A stretch of 64,000 bases of DNA from Gammaproteobacteria bacterium (lineage in GTDB: Bacteria; Pseudomonadota; Gammaproteobacteria; Pseudomonadales; Pseudohongiellaceae): positions 26,541-90,540 of the forward strand of contig JAPKAI010000001.1 in the NCBI GenBank assembly GCA_028825335.1. Direction: 5' to 3'. Below are positions 48,127 through 58,274 of the stretch, in pieces (the first letter of the stretch is position 1; every line of letters begins with the position of its first letter). The notes below the pieces were generated by a model. That model ran no database searches, was not told the DNA's origin, and saw nothing but the letters and a program-made list of their open reading frames with translations. A program made the translations under genes and the position numbers.

Positions 48127-49461
48127 TCAGACGTCACTCAACAGGTTGAGTCTGCCGGTGCTATTGGCCATCGACTCCATGGGTATTCCCATCTTCTCGA
48201 GCATGGTTAAGTGTAGGTTGCTAATCGGCGTGCCTTCGGTGTATCGAAGATGGCGACCACCTTTGACATCGCCGCCTGCACCGCCGAGTAGCACCAGCGG
48301 CAGGCCAGTATTCTGGTGGCGGTTGCTATCGGACATGCCTGCGCCGTAGAGCATCAACATGTTATCTAGCAGCGACCCATTGCCGTCCGGCGTCGCATCG
48401 AGCTTGTCGAGATAGTAGGCGAACAGGCTCGTGTGAAATTCGTTGATCTTTGTGACCTTCTCGTAAAGTGCCGGGTCATCGCGGTGATGCGAAGTTGGAT
48501 GATGCGAATCGGGAACGCCGATCTCGGCGTAGGTACGACCACTTAGTTCTCGCCCTAACATGAATGTTATGACGCGAGTCAGATCTGTCTGATATGCCAG
48601 CACCTGCATGTCGAACATGAGCTTGGCATGTTCCTCATAGGTGTTAGGTATGCCTGCTGGCTGTTCTATTTGTGGAAGTTCTCTGTTGCTCTGCGCCTCC
48701 GCCATTTGGATGCGCCGTTCAACATCTCTAACGGCATCTAAATACTGATCGAGCTTGGCACGGTCGCCAGCCCCAACAGTGCTATTGAGTTCGGAAACAC
48801 GTTCGGTAACCGAGTCGAGCAAACTTCTATCTTTGCGAATGCGTTGTAGGCGTACTGCCGGATCGGTTGTGCCGGTGTCTCCAAACAATCTCTCAAACAC
48901 TACTCGTGGGTTAGTCTCCATTGGCAATGGCGTGTAGGAGTCTCTCCAGGAGATTGTGCTGGTGTACTGGCAGCTGAAACCTATGTCGCAGGAGCCGAAC
49001 ACATCGCTTTGGTCTAACGCTAACTCTAGTGAGCCGAGTTGTGTCTGGCGGCCTAGTTCGCGTGCCACTAACTGATCAAGCGAGATTGAAGCCTCGAGAT
49101 CGGACTCTGTGCGAGCTGGTATTGTGCCAGTAAGGAAGCGAGTCGAGGCGCTAGCGTGCACGCCTGCGTTGCTTGAAGTTCCATTAAGCCCGGTTAACAC
49201 CAGCATCCTGTCCTGGTAAGCAGCCATTGGCTGCAAAATACGGGTCATCTCAAAGTCTGCACCTACGGTGGCTGGGGTCCAAGATTTCATAGCCATACCG
49301 TTCGGCACGTAAACCACGCCGAGACGCTTTGCCGGTTGCGCCTCAAGCGCAGATGACGAAGAAAGTGCTGGAATCATACTGTCCAGCAATGGCAGGGCAA
49401 GACTTGCGCCTAACCCTCGTAATACGGTACGTCGAGGCAGGGTCTTCTTGAATATATTCAT
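48127..49461 (-). CDS. DUF1552 domain protein, Tat-exported
   Basis: 444 aa; LPRRTVLRGLGASLALPLLDSMIP; LGVVYVPNGMAMKSWTPATVGADFEMTRILQPMAAYQDRMLVLTGL; GDRAKLDQYLDAVRDVERRIQ. Confidence 0.93.
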   Translation of the reverse strand: MNIFKKTLPRRTVLRGLGASLALPLLDSMIPALSSSSALEAQPAKRLGVVYVPNGMAMKSWTPATVGADFEMTRILQPMAAYQDRMLVLTGLNGTSSNAGVHASASTRFLTGTIPARTESDLEASISLDQLVARELGRQTQLGSLELALDQSDVFGSCDIGFSCQYTSTISWRDSYTPLPMETNPRVVFERLFGDTGTTDPAVRLQRIRKDRSLLDSVTERVSELNSTVGAGDRAKLDQYLDAVRDVERRIQMAEAQSNRELPQIEQPAGIPNTYEEHAKLMFDMQVLAYQTDLTRVITFMLGRELSGRTYAEIGVPDSHHPTSHHRDDPALYEKVTKINEFHTSLFAYYLDKLDATPDGNGSLLDNMLMLYGAGMSDSNRHQNTGLPLVLLGGAGGDVKGGRHLRYTEGTPISNLHLTMLEKMGIPMESMANSTGRLNLLSDV

Positions 49462-51908
49462 AGTTGTGTTCTCCGCATTTGAAATGGCATACTTTCAATT
49501 ACTCCAAGAATAACTGAAGACCAGCGATAATCGTCTTCAGCCGCTGTGCGCACTATCGCCCGCACCTGGGGCATGTCGTAGTATTCGAGGCTGCGCCCGA
49601 GAGCGAACCTCAGTAGTTTTTCGGTTATCGTGCCCACTAGATCATTAGGTCGCTCAAGCAAGAGATCGCGAAGGCCATCCGGACCATCGAAGGTGTTGCC
49701 ATCGGGGAGTAGGCCAGACGCGTCGATTGGTTGATCAGCAAACTCGAGCCGCCATTTTCCAATGGCGTCGTAATTTTCAAGTGAGAACCCGATGGGATCC
49801 ATGGCGGCGTGACAGACACGGCAGGCTGGGTTTTCCCTATGCTGGGCCATCGCCTCGCGCATGGTGAGCTTCTTGCCATCACTCTCTTCCACGAGCGCGG
49901 GCACATTCGGTGGCGGCTCAGGAGGGGGGCCGCCTAATAAATTTTCGAGTACGAATTTGCCTCGTAACACAGGAGAGGTTCGATTCGGATAGGAAGTCAC
50001 CATCATGATGCTGCCGTGGCCGAGTAGTCCGCCACGCTCGGAACCCTCGAGAGTTACTTTGCGGTAACGGCTTCCATAGATTCCGGGTATGCCATAGTGC
50101 TGCGCGAGTCGCTCGTTGATGAAAGTGTAATCGGCACTTAGCAGTTCAAGCAGACTCTTGTCGGAACGGATCTGATCGTCGATGAATAACTCTGTTTCTC
50201 GTTGGAACGCCGCGCGCAAGTTCTCGTCGAATTCGGGGAAACTAGCGGGGTCGGGATAGATGCCGCCGAGGTTCCGAAGGTATAGCCACTGTCCGACAAA
50301 GTTCTTGATGAAGGCGTCAGCGCGCGAGTCGGCCATCATCCTTTCTACCTGCTGCTGGAGCACGCCGGGTTCGCGTAAGGCATTGCGCTCGACCAGATCT
50401 AATAACTCTTCATCGGGCAGACTACTCCAGAGGAAAAATGACAGGCGAGAAGCAAGTTCGGTGTCGCTGATCGCATACATGTCTCCGGGCTGTGCATCTC
50501 TCGGGTCTTGTTCAATGCGGAATAGGAAGTCAGGAGAAACTAGAATGCGTTCGAGTGCAAATTGAATGCCTGCTTCGAAGCCGCCATCGAGCCTGCCTGC
50601 ATTATAGAATTCTACCAAGCTTTCAATATCGTTCTCGCCAACCGGGCGGCGATAGGCGCGGCGTGCTAATGAGCCGAGAATCTCTCTTGCGCACGCAGGC
50701 TCTTCGTCTAGGCTTGCCGGGCTACAAGTGAAGATTTTTTGTCGGCTGGGTGTGTCACCAGGCCCTGCTACTGAGAGTGGTCCTTCAATTTGGATGCTGC
50801 CTATTCCAGGATTTATATCGGGTAACTCAGTCACCGCTAAGTGATAGCCAAACAATCTGGGCTGCTGTATTCCTTCGTTCTCCCACATCTCGCGAGGAAA
50901 CGTCGCACCGATGATGCGCGGGCCGGCTAGTACTGGGAGCACTATTTCAAAACCTTTGTCGGCGAAGGCCATCATGAATGCTTCCCAATCATCGCTGCCG
51001 CGGATATTTCCTGCATAGCTGTAAGGCGCGGGCACGCCGGGTGCGTCGCCACCGAAGGTTGCGGAGTCAATTAGCTCGCCGTCGAGGCTGATCTCCAATT
51101 CGTGACGGGCGTCGTAACCACGCACGAAGTCCACGTAGTTTGTTTGCAGTTTGACAGTAATTCGATACTCGCCATCAACCGGAAAACTGTGTTCGATGGC
51201 AGTGCCACCTCTGGAACCAAAAGGCAGTTCCTCGCTTAGTCGATCATCCTGAATAAGATTCAGCGGAACCTCGTAGCTTTTAATAGAAGCTCCACGGGGT
51301 GTCGCACCTACTGCTAGTCCGGCCACTCTGTGTGCGGCTGAAACATAGCGCTCAACCAATGCTGGAGATAGAGCTAACACATCGGCATTGTTGTCAAAGC
51401 CGTATTGGTCTGGCGAGTCAGAAGGGATCAGGCCAGCGACATCGATGTTGAGGTCCAGCAGGTCGCGGACTGAGTTTTTATATTCGGTTTGATTGAGTCT
51501 GTGAAATGCCTGAGTCCGGCCCGGATTAACTCGCGCCGCAGCAACTTGATCGAGTTCATTTTCGAGCCAGCTCCGAAAGCCGTCGTAACTTAGCTTGTCC
51601 GGACGCGGATAATTAGGAGGAGGCATCACGCCTACCCGAAGTTTGTTAACAACCTTCTCCCACACCTCAGGATTTTCCGCCAAGTTGGAAACATCTTCGG
51701 TGTCGAGTGTTAGGCCTAGATTACGAAGCTGGGTAGTCTGCAAACCCTCGTTGGCAGTGGCCACGCTGTTAACGACCCCTTGGTTGTGGCAGATGACGCA
51801 GTACTGATCGAGCAAGGCGCGATTTTGCGTATCGACAGTCCTAGACTCCGCGGCCCAGGATAGGTTTGTCGCCGCCATGGCTAGGCCAATAATGAGTATT
51901 CTGTTCAT
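49458..51908 (-). CDS. DUF1592-containing planctomycete-type cytochrome protein (DUF1587/1592/1588/1585 architecture)
   Basis: 816 aa; CVICH near the N-terminus and CRVCHAAMDPIGFSLENYDAIGKWR near the C-terminus; FHRLNQTEYKNSVRDLLDLN; SRLSFFLWSSLPDEELL. Confidence 0.94.
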   Translation of the reverse strand: MNRILIIGLAMAATNLSWAAESRTVDTQNRALLDQYCVICHNQGVVNSVATANEGLQTTQLRNLGLTLDTEDVSNLAENPEVWEKVVNKLRVGVMPPPNYPRPDKLSYDGFRSWLENELDQVAAARVNPGRTQAFHRLNQTEYKNSVRDLLDLNIDVAGLIPSDSPDQYGFDNNADVLALSPALVERYVSAAHRVAGLAVGATPRGASIKSYEVPLNLIQDDRLSEELPFGSRGGTAIEHSFPVDGEYRITVKLQTNYVDFVRGYDARHELEISLDGELIDSATFGGDAPGVPAPYSYAGNIRGSDDWEAFMMAFADKGFEIVLPVLAGPRIIGATFPREMWENEGIQQPRLFGYHLAVTELPDINPGIGSIQIEGPLSVAGPGDTPSRQKIFTCSPASLDEEPACAREILGSLARRAYRRPVGENDIESLVEFYNAGRLDGGFEAGIQFALERILVSPDFLFRIEQDPRDAQPGDMYAISDTELASRLSFFLWSSLPDEELLDLVERNALREPGVLQQQVERMMADSRADAFIKNFVGQWLYLRNLGGIYPDPASFPEFDENLRAAFQRETELFIDDQIRSDKSLLELLSADYTFINERLAQHYGIPGIYGSRYRKVTLEGSERGGLLGHGSIMMVTSYPNRTSPVLRGKFVLENLLGGPPPEPPPNVPALVEESDGKKLTMREAMAQHRENPACRVCHAAMDPIGFSLENYDAIGKWRLEFADQPIDASGLLPDGNTFDGPDGLRDLLLERPNDLVGTITEKLLRFALGRSLEYYDMPQVRAIVRTAAEDDYRWSSVILGVIESMPFQMRRTQL

Positions 51909-51934
51909 GTCATGTTCCGATCAAAACTCACAAT

Positions 51935-53014
51935 TTAGTTGTTGCGCCCGGTCGGGTTCTCAACTGTGCCGCACTCATCGCCGAGATAACCATTTCCACC
52001 ACAGTAGCTTAGATCTTGAAGCTGGATCAGTATACCGTCTGGGTCCGTGAAATATAGCTCCGGCGTGCCCTCAGCTGCACCGCCTCGGTCCGATCCGCGC
52101 ATCGTAACGTAGGCTTGCAATGGCCCATCGGCACTTGATGCCCCCTCCAGCACGGTCAAGCCGTAGTCTTCCAGCACAGAGAAAATACGATCGACATCAA
52201 AATCAACCACCGCCATTGAGGCGTGGTGTATGCGACCAGCCAGGGGAGGCACCGCCGGCATAGCTAGGAACTGCTTGCCTGAGCCAATTCTCATTACTGG
52301 TAGAGCACCTTGATAGGTGTCTACCTCCATGCCGAATAGGCTCTGATAGAGCGCCATGGAGCGCGCCTGATCAGATACAAATAGAGTGAAATGATTGAGC
52401 TCATGCAGGGTTAGTAGCCCCGGACTGGGGGCGGGCTCAGGTGTCGCTAGGCAGTCTTCGCCTAGCAAACCGGCACCTCCGCAATAGCTCGTATCCTGCA
52501 ATTGCACGACAATGCCATCGCGGTCGCCAAAGTACAGTTCCGGCGTGCCGCTGGCTGCGCCTCCAAATTCCTCTCCGCGCATTCTTACGCGGGACTGCAT
52601 CGGGCCGGATTCAGTAGTCGCGGCGACGCCGTGTTCAGCGAGGATCTGCACGGTTCGCTCGTCATCGAAATTTTCAACCGCTAGGCATAGATGGTTGATT
52701 CGTGGATTGTCACTAGGCGATCCGCCAATGGCCATAAACTGTGGGCCGTCGCCGACCTGCAGTACGATAGTGTTGCCTTGCCTAGCAGCAATTGGCATGC
52801 CGAACAGGCCCTGATACCAAGCGAGCGAGGCGGCTGGATCGGACACGTTGATCGTCATGTGATTAATCGATTGCACGGGTAGAGGGGGGCTGATACTGGT
52901 GGCAGCACTGCTGCTGCCTGTCACCGCTAGTGCCGCGGCTGAACCTAAGAAAGTACGGCGACTAAACTGCTTGTTCTTTATATCATGGATTAATCGTTCG
53001 ACGTCCACCACCAT
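51935..53014 (-). CDS. Exported tandem VOC (glyoxalase/bleomycin-resistance fold) protein
   Basis: 359 aa; Tat-like FSRRTFLGSAAALAV; two VOC domains each ending QD(T/L)SYCGG.G.LG..C. Confidence 0.9.
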   Translation of the reverse strand: MVVDVERLIHDIKNKQFSRRTFLGSAAALAVTGSSSAATSISPPLPVQSINHMTINVSDPAASLAWYQGLFGMPIAARQGNTIVLQVGDGPQFMAIGGSPSDNPRINHLCLAVENFDDERTVQILAEHGVAATTESGPMQSRVRMRGEEFGGAASGTPELYFGDRDGIVVQLQDTSYCGGAGLLGEDCLATPEPAPSPGLLTLHELNHFTLFVSDQARSMALYQSLFGMEVDTYQGALPVMRIGSGKQFLAMPAVPPLAGRIHHASMAVVDFDVDRIFSVLEDYGLTVLEGASSADGPLQAYVTMRGSDRGGAAEGTPELYFTDPDGILIQLQDLSYCGGNGYLGDECGTVENPTGRNN

Positions 53015-53282
53015 GGTTTACTCTCCCTTGAATTGCATCATTCTTATTATTGCGTCTTAGCTATGGATGATAAATGTAACGGTTGATTCGCCCGCTGCAT
53101 AGTCGATTTTGGAGTGATGTTGAAATATGTTACAAATAGAGAGGCCAGTTGTTAAGAATAATGACACATTATGCAATCGTATAATGATACAAATTGAGGC
53201 CTGAGATCACTAGTTTGTGACTTATAACCACGCTGTTACAGTACAGTGGATAAATAATAAAAATTATCGTCTGGAGACCCTA

Positions 53283-55514
53283 ATGTTTTCGCTTGAAAAA
53301 TTACTAATTTCGAAAGACTCCCGATTTCAAATTTTTGGACGTGCTGCCTGTGTGACACTGCTTGCGCTGCTTTCACTAACGGTCTCTGCGCAGCCACAAG
53401 TTGGCAACGGCGCTATAGAAGGCGTAGTGCAAAGCGGCAATGCTAGCGAGGCGGGAGTTTGGGTAATCGCGGAGACGGATGACCTGCCGACTCACTTCAT
53501 CAAAATAGTAGTTACCGACGAAGACGGTCGCTTTGTTCTGCCCGAGCTGCCTGATGCCTTATATAAGGTGTGGGTGAGAGGTTACGGTCTGGTTGATTCC
53601 AAGCCGGTATCCCTGCGAGTAGGTGCCGACGTTACTCTGAATACGTTTACCGCAGGATCTCCTGCCGAGGCCGCACAAGTCTACCCGGCGAACTATTGGT
53701 ACTCCTTGCTTGAGGTGCCCGATGTCAACGAGTTTCCAGGCACCGGAGATAACGGCAACGGCATCTCCGAGGGCATGCGCAGCCAAGCTCAGTGGATCGA
53801 CATGACGAAGCAGGGTTGTCAGCTGTGCCACCAACTCGGCAACAAGTTGACGCGCTCGCTAGATCATCTTGACCATCTTGGCTTCGAGACCAGTGTCGAG
53901 GCTTGGCATTACAGGACAGCTATTGGTATTCGTGGCCCTTTCATGAGCGCCTTTGCTGGCCGTTTCGGACGTGAGCGGGGTATGGAAATGTACGCCGACT
54001 GGACCGATCGCATCGCCGCTGGTGAAGTGCCATCTGCTCCGGAGCGTCCTAGCGGTGTCGAGCGTAATGTGGTTCTTACGCTGTGGGACTGGGGGAACGA
54101 ATCCTCCTACATCCATGATGAGATTGTCACCGACAAGCGAGATGTGTCGATCAACGCGGGGGGTAAGGTCTACGGAGTCGATGGTGGACATGGGACACTG
54201 CTGGAGTTAGATACGCAAACCAACGAATACCGCACGATCGAGATTGCGGTAAAAGACAATCCAGACAATCCAGCGGTAACGCGCTTCGCTCAACAATTTC
54301 CAGTTCCTTCTGTTTTCTATGAGGACGAAGCCCTGTGGGAAGGACCGGCAGATCCACATAATCCGATGATGGATGAATTGGGCCGAATCTGGATGACGAC
54401 GAAAGTGCGTGGAGACGTATTGCCCGAGTGGTGCCAGCAAGGCTCGTCCAATAAATTCGCTCAATACTATCCAACGCGAAGAAGCTCTAGGCAGGCCTCC
54501 TATTACGATCCGGCAACGGAGTCTTTCGGTTTGATCGATACCTGCTTTGGCACTCACCACCTGCAGTTTGCCAGCGATGAAGATCGCACACTGTATTTCA
54601 GCGGTGGTGGGGACGTGATGGGCTGGATAAACACCAAGCTATTCGACCGCACGGGCGATGAGCAGTTGTCCCAGGGTTGGTGTCCAATGGTAGTGGACAC
54701 GAATGGCGATGGACGCATAACCAAACCGTGGAATCAGCCGGTCGGTGCCCTGCGTAGCGTTGGAGAGGGCGGCGGCGGAGAAGTGCTTGCCGACATTGAC
54801 CCTACTCTGGACACGCGCATGAGTCCGGGTAGTTATGGTGTCATCGTTAACCAAGTTGATAATGTGGCATGGGGCGGTGGCACGGAGTTTCCTGGTCGTA
54901 TCTACCGCTTCGACAAGGGAGACAATCCGCCGGAAACATGTATTACGGAAGTGTATGAGTTGCCAGTCATCGATGGAGAAGTTGAAGGCTTTGGTCCGCG
55001 CGGGATTGATGTGGACAAAAACGGCGTCGTCTGGACAGCTCTATCGGGTAGTAGTCATTTGGCAAGCTTCGATCGCAGTAAATGTGAAGTGATGAATGGT
55101 CCAACTGTTGTTGATTCTCAGCATTGCCAGGAGGGCTGGACTTTGCATGAAGTGCCTGGTCCCACACTTAAAGGAACCGACGTCAAGGCGGACTTTCATT
55201 ACTATAACTGGGTAGATAATTTTAATACGCTTGGGCTTGGTGAAAATCTACCGATCGCTAACGGATCGGGTTCTGATTCCTTGCAGGTTCTAAACCCGGA
55301 AACCGGAGAGTGGGTCATCATGCGAGTGCCTTACCCGCTAGGGTTCTATTCTCGCGGTCTGGACGGTCGTATCGATGATCCTGATGCAGGGTGGAAAGGC
55401 CGCGGCGTGTGGGCAAACTATGGAACCAACTTCAATTGGCACACGGAAGGGGGCAAGGGCACGACCAGCAAGATGGTCAAGTTTCAAGTTCGGCCCGATC
55501 CTCTAGCCCATTAG
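53283..55514 (+). CDS. Exported carboxypeptidase-regulatory-like domain + CXXCH + Vgb/streptogramin-lyase-like propeller protein
   Basis: Start at internal MFSLEKLLIS; GAIEGVVQSGNASEAGVWVIAETDD...VVTDEDGRFVLPELPDALYKVWVRGYG; GCQLCHQLGNK; propeller repeats such as GFGPRGIDVDKNGVVWTALSGSSHLASFDRSKCE. Confidence 0.85.
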   Translation: MFSLEKLLISKDSRFQIFGRAACVTLLALLSLTVSAQPQVGNGAIEGVVQSGNASEAGVWVIAETDDLPTHFIKIVVTDEDGRFVLPELPDALYKVWVRGYGLVDSKPVSLRVGADVTLNTFTAGSPAEAAQVYPANYWYSLLEVPDVNEFPGTGDNGNGISEGMRSQAQWIDMTKQGCQLCHQLGNKLTRSLDHLDHLGFETSVEAWHYRTAIGIRGPFMSAFAGRFGRERGMEMYADWTDRIAAGEVPSAPERPSGVERNVVLTLWDWGNESSYIHDEIVTDKRDVSINAGGKVYGVDGGHGTLLELDTQTNEYRTIEIAVKDNPDNPAVTRFAQQFPVPSVFYEDEALWEGPADPHNPMMDELGRIWMTTKVRGDVLPEWCQQGSSNKFAQYYPTRRSSRQASYYDPATESFGLIDTCFGTHHLQFASDEDRTLYFSGGGDVMGWINTKLFDRTGDEQLSQGWCPMVVDTNGDGRITKPWNQPVGALRSVGEGGGGEVLADIDPTLDTRMSPGSYGVIVNQVDNVAWGGGTEFPGRIYRFDKGDNPPETCITEVYELPVIDGEVEGFGPRGIDVDKNGVVWTALSGSSHLASFDRSKCEVMNGPTVVDSQHCQEGWTLHEVPGPTLKGTDVKADFHYYNWVDNFNTLGLGENLPIANGSGSDSLQVLNPETGEWVIMRVPYPLGFYSRGLDGRIDDPDAGWKGRGVWANYGTNFNWHTEGGKGTTSKMVKFQVRPDPLAH

Positions 55515-55648
55515 GCTAGAGCGCGAGCCCCGAAGAAAGGGAGTAGGATCGAGTTAGGATGCCGTCATGTGTTTTTAGTCGGTCTCCATCTGATTCCAGT
55601 TTCCAAACCAGCAAGATAGCTGGCAATTATTATTACGGAGATAGAACC

Positions 55649-56761
55649 ATGTCTAAATCTGCTAGAAGAATAATTCTGATCGTATCTTTACTGGGGCTAG
55701 TGCCACTGTTTTCTGCGACATCGCAGGCGCAGGTTGCTGAAGCTAGAAAGGCTGAAACTGAGAAGTTAATCTCACTTTCTAGGCGTCCAGCTTCTACCAT
55801 GGATGGGCCGTATGAGATGGTTGAAAATTGGCCGACCTTACTTCCTGGTCAGGAATGGGGAGCCGCTATTGGACTGATTCCAGATGACACCGGTGGGCTT
55901 TGGATGCTGTTTCGTTCCGAGCCACCTATCAATTACGTTAATGCTGAAGGACAGATCACCAAGAGTTTCGGCGAAGGCATGATCGTTCAGGCGCATGGTT
56001 TCTGCATGGACAATGACGGAAACCTTTGGGCAGGAGACAGCGGCCCCTTCAGTGATGACCCCTCAACTGCCGGTCGCGGATTCCAGATTCACAAATTCAG
56101 CCCCGATGGTGAGCATTTATTAAGTCTTGGGCAGGCGGGTGTTTCGCGAGCAGGAACAGAGACGTTTATTGGCCCTACCGCGTGTTCTCTGATGCCGGAT
56201 GGCAATATTGTAATCGCCGACGGCCACTGGCCGCGCCCTTCCAATGCACAGCAGGATGGCGATCGTTTGGTGGTAATAACGCCCGCGGGCGAGTTTGTCC
56301 GAGAAGTCGGAAAGATGGGGGCTGGCCCGGGTGAATTTATGGGACCGCATGCTCTGACCTACGATGCGCAGGGACGTCTGTATGTGGCAGATCGCTCCAA
56401 CAACCGTGTGCAGATATTGGACGAGAATCTGGAGTTTGTAGACGACTGGAGACATTTCGGTCGACCCAGTGGTATCACGGTTCTGGAAGATGGAACCTTC
56501 GTGGTCGCTGACTCAGAATCTGGCGGACTTCTTGGGGGGCCGTCAATAGCTCCAGAAGGCGGCGGGCGCGTAGCACGAAATCCAGGCTTTCAGGTAGGCA
56601 TTCGCATTGGGCAGACCAATGGCTCATTGCAATACTATATTCCCGGTACCCGACCAGAGGGCATGGCTGCTGATAATCTGGGAAATATTTTTGCTGGACT
56701 TACCGGTGGCTGTGACGTGAGCCCGTCGGGCGGATGTTTGCAGAAATGGGTTAGAAAATAA
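55649..56761 (+). CDS. Exported NHL-repeat / 6-bladed beta-propeller protein
   Basis: Start at internal MSKSARRIILIVSLLGLVPLFSATSQAQ; GEFMGPHALTYDAQGRLYVADRSNNRVQILDENLEFV. Confidence 0.9.
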   Translation: MSKSARRIILIVSLLGLVPLFSATSQAQVAEARKAETEKLISLSRRPASTMDGPYEMVENWPTLLPGQEWGAAIGLIPDDTGGLWMLFRSEPPINYVNAEGQITKSFGEGMIVQAHGFCMDNDGNLWAGDSGPFSDDPSTAGRGFQIHKFSPDGEHLLSLGQAGVSRAGTETFIGPTACSLMPDGNIVIADGHWPRPSNAQQDGDRLVVITPAGEFVREVGKMGAGPGEFMGPHALTYDAQGRLYVADRSNNRVQILDENLEFVDDWRHFGRPSGITVLEDGTFVVADSESGGLLGGPSIAPEGGGRVARNPGFQVGIRIGQTNGSLQYYIPGTRPEGMAADNLGNIFAGLTGGCDVSPSGGCLQKWVRK

Positions 56762-56902
56762 TTTATTGCTTGGATTCGTAGGATAAAGTCTCAATAAAAT
56801 GCAGCACGGCTTTCCAAGTCAAGATTATATAGGCGCTCACTCGAGGTGAGGCCTGCCCTGCGAGATAACAAGCTGAGGAATCATCGGAGCTTACAATAAG
56901 AA

Positions 56903-58273
56903 ATGAAGCTATCTCCATTCACGTGTGCAATCCTCAGTCTGTTCTTAGCGGTTGGTCAGGCGGCTGGTCAATCGTCAGGCGATACGGATTCTATTGAACA
57001 GGTATTCAATAACGTGCGCATCATCATCGGTGACGGCACGGTAATTGAGCGGGGATCTGTGCTGATTCGCGGTGATACTATTTTGGCTGTTGGGCCAATG
57101 TCAGGCAGTGATGTTTCTGACGCCGCAGTTAGTCATGATCTTAGCGGGAAAACTATCATCCCTGCGCTCGTTAATACCCATGCCCATCTAGGTTGGGAGG
57201 CTTACGGAGATTGGGGGTCTAATTTATTTACCGAGGAAAACCTCACTGACCATCTCTACCGTCACGCCTATTACGGTGTAGGTACGATCATATCCACGGG
57301 CAGCGATAAAGAGGACGTCGCCTCACGGATAAAGTTGGAACAGTTGCGGGGCAACATCGGCGGAGCACGCTATCACCAATCGCCCGGCATGGGTTCTCCG
57401 GGCGGAGGGCCTAACCCTCGATTTACTGACGACCCCGACTACTGGGGAGTCAACCCGGTTGCCGATCCCGAGCAGGCGGTAAGAACAGTAAAAGAGCTAG
57501 CTGCAAACGGATATGGGATCGCCAAGATATGGGTGGACTCGCGAGACGAGCGTCGCGGGGCACAAGTAAAACTCGCACCGAAAATCTATAAGGCGGTTCT
57601 GGAGACTGCTTCGAATTACGACATGCGAATCATCGCCCATGCCACCACGCTGGATGACCATAAGTCTCTTGTTAATCTAGGCAACAGACGCTTCATCCAT
57701 ATGCCCTATGATAGGGAAGTGGACGATGAGTACTTGGAAATGGTTCGAGAGAATAATGTCTACATCGTTCCAACGCTGGGTATGGTTACCAAGCGCGAGC
57801 CCTACTATATTCCAGCATTTCAGGACCCCTTCTTCTACGATCAGGTGCCCGCGTCGGTGCTTGAGTCGCTGAATGACAACTACAAAGCTCCACCAGCTAA
57901 TCAGAGCACAGAGTCACAGCAGCGCTCAGCTATGCTGGCTAGTAATCTCTTAAAATTGAAAGATCACATAATTCTCGGAACAGATGCGGGGGCGGTCGGT
58001 GATTTTTTCGGCTACGCCGACCACGTTGAATTAGAACTATTTGTGCGCATGGGCATGAGTCCGGCTGAGGCTATCGTTGCGTCGACTTCGCGTTCTGCTG
58101 AGGCATTCGGGCTAGATAGTGTAGGTAGCCTCAAGGCGGGAAAGGCAGCAGACTTCCTTATCCTCGATTCCAATCCGCTAGAAGATATTCACAACATACG
58201 GCAGATCTTTGATGTCTATCTGCGCGGCAAAAAAGTAGATCGGGAAGCACTAAAACAAAAATGGAGCCAGTAA
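56903..58273 (+). CDS. Exported metal-dependent amidohydrolase
   Basis: 456 aa; signal peptide; LVNTHAHLGWEAYGDWG, IIAHATTLDDH, ILGTDAGA, LKAGKAADFLILDSNPLEDI. Confidence 0.92.
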   Translation: MKLSPFTCAILSLFLAVGQAAGQSSGDTDSIEQVFNNVRIIIGDGTVIERGSVLIRGDTILAVGPMSGSDVSDAAVSHDLSGKTIIPALVNTHAHLGWEAYGDWGSNLFTEENLTDHLYRHAYYGVGTIISTGSDKEDVASRIKLEQLRGNIGGARYHQSPGMGSPGGGPNPRFTDDPDYWGVNPVADPEQAVRTVKELAANGYGIAKIWVDSRDERRGAQVKLAPKIYKAVLETASNYDMRIIAHATTLDDHKSLVNLGNRRFIHMPYDREVDDEYLEMVRENNVYIVPTLGMVTKREPYYIPAFQDPFFYDQVPASVLESLNDNYKAPPANQSTESQQRSAMLASNLLKLKDHIILGTDAGAVGDFFGYADHVELELFVRMGMSPAEAIVASTSRSAEAFGLDSVGSLKAGKAADFLILDSNPLEDIHNIRQIFDVYLRGKKVDREALKQKWSQ

Positions 58274-58274
58274 G

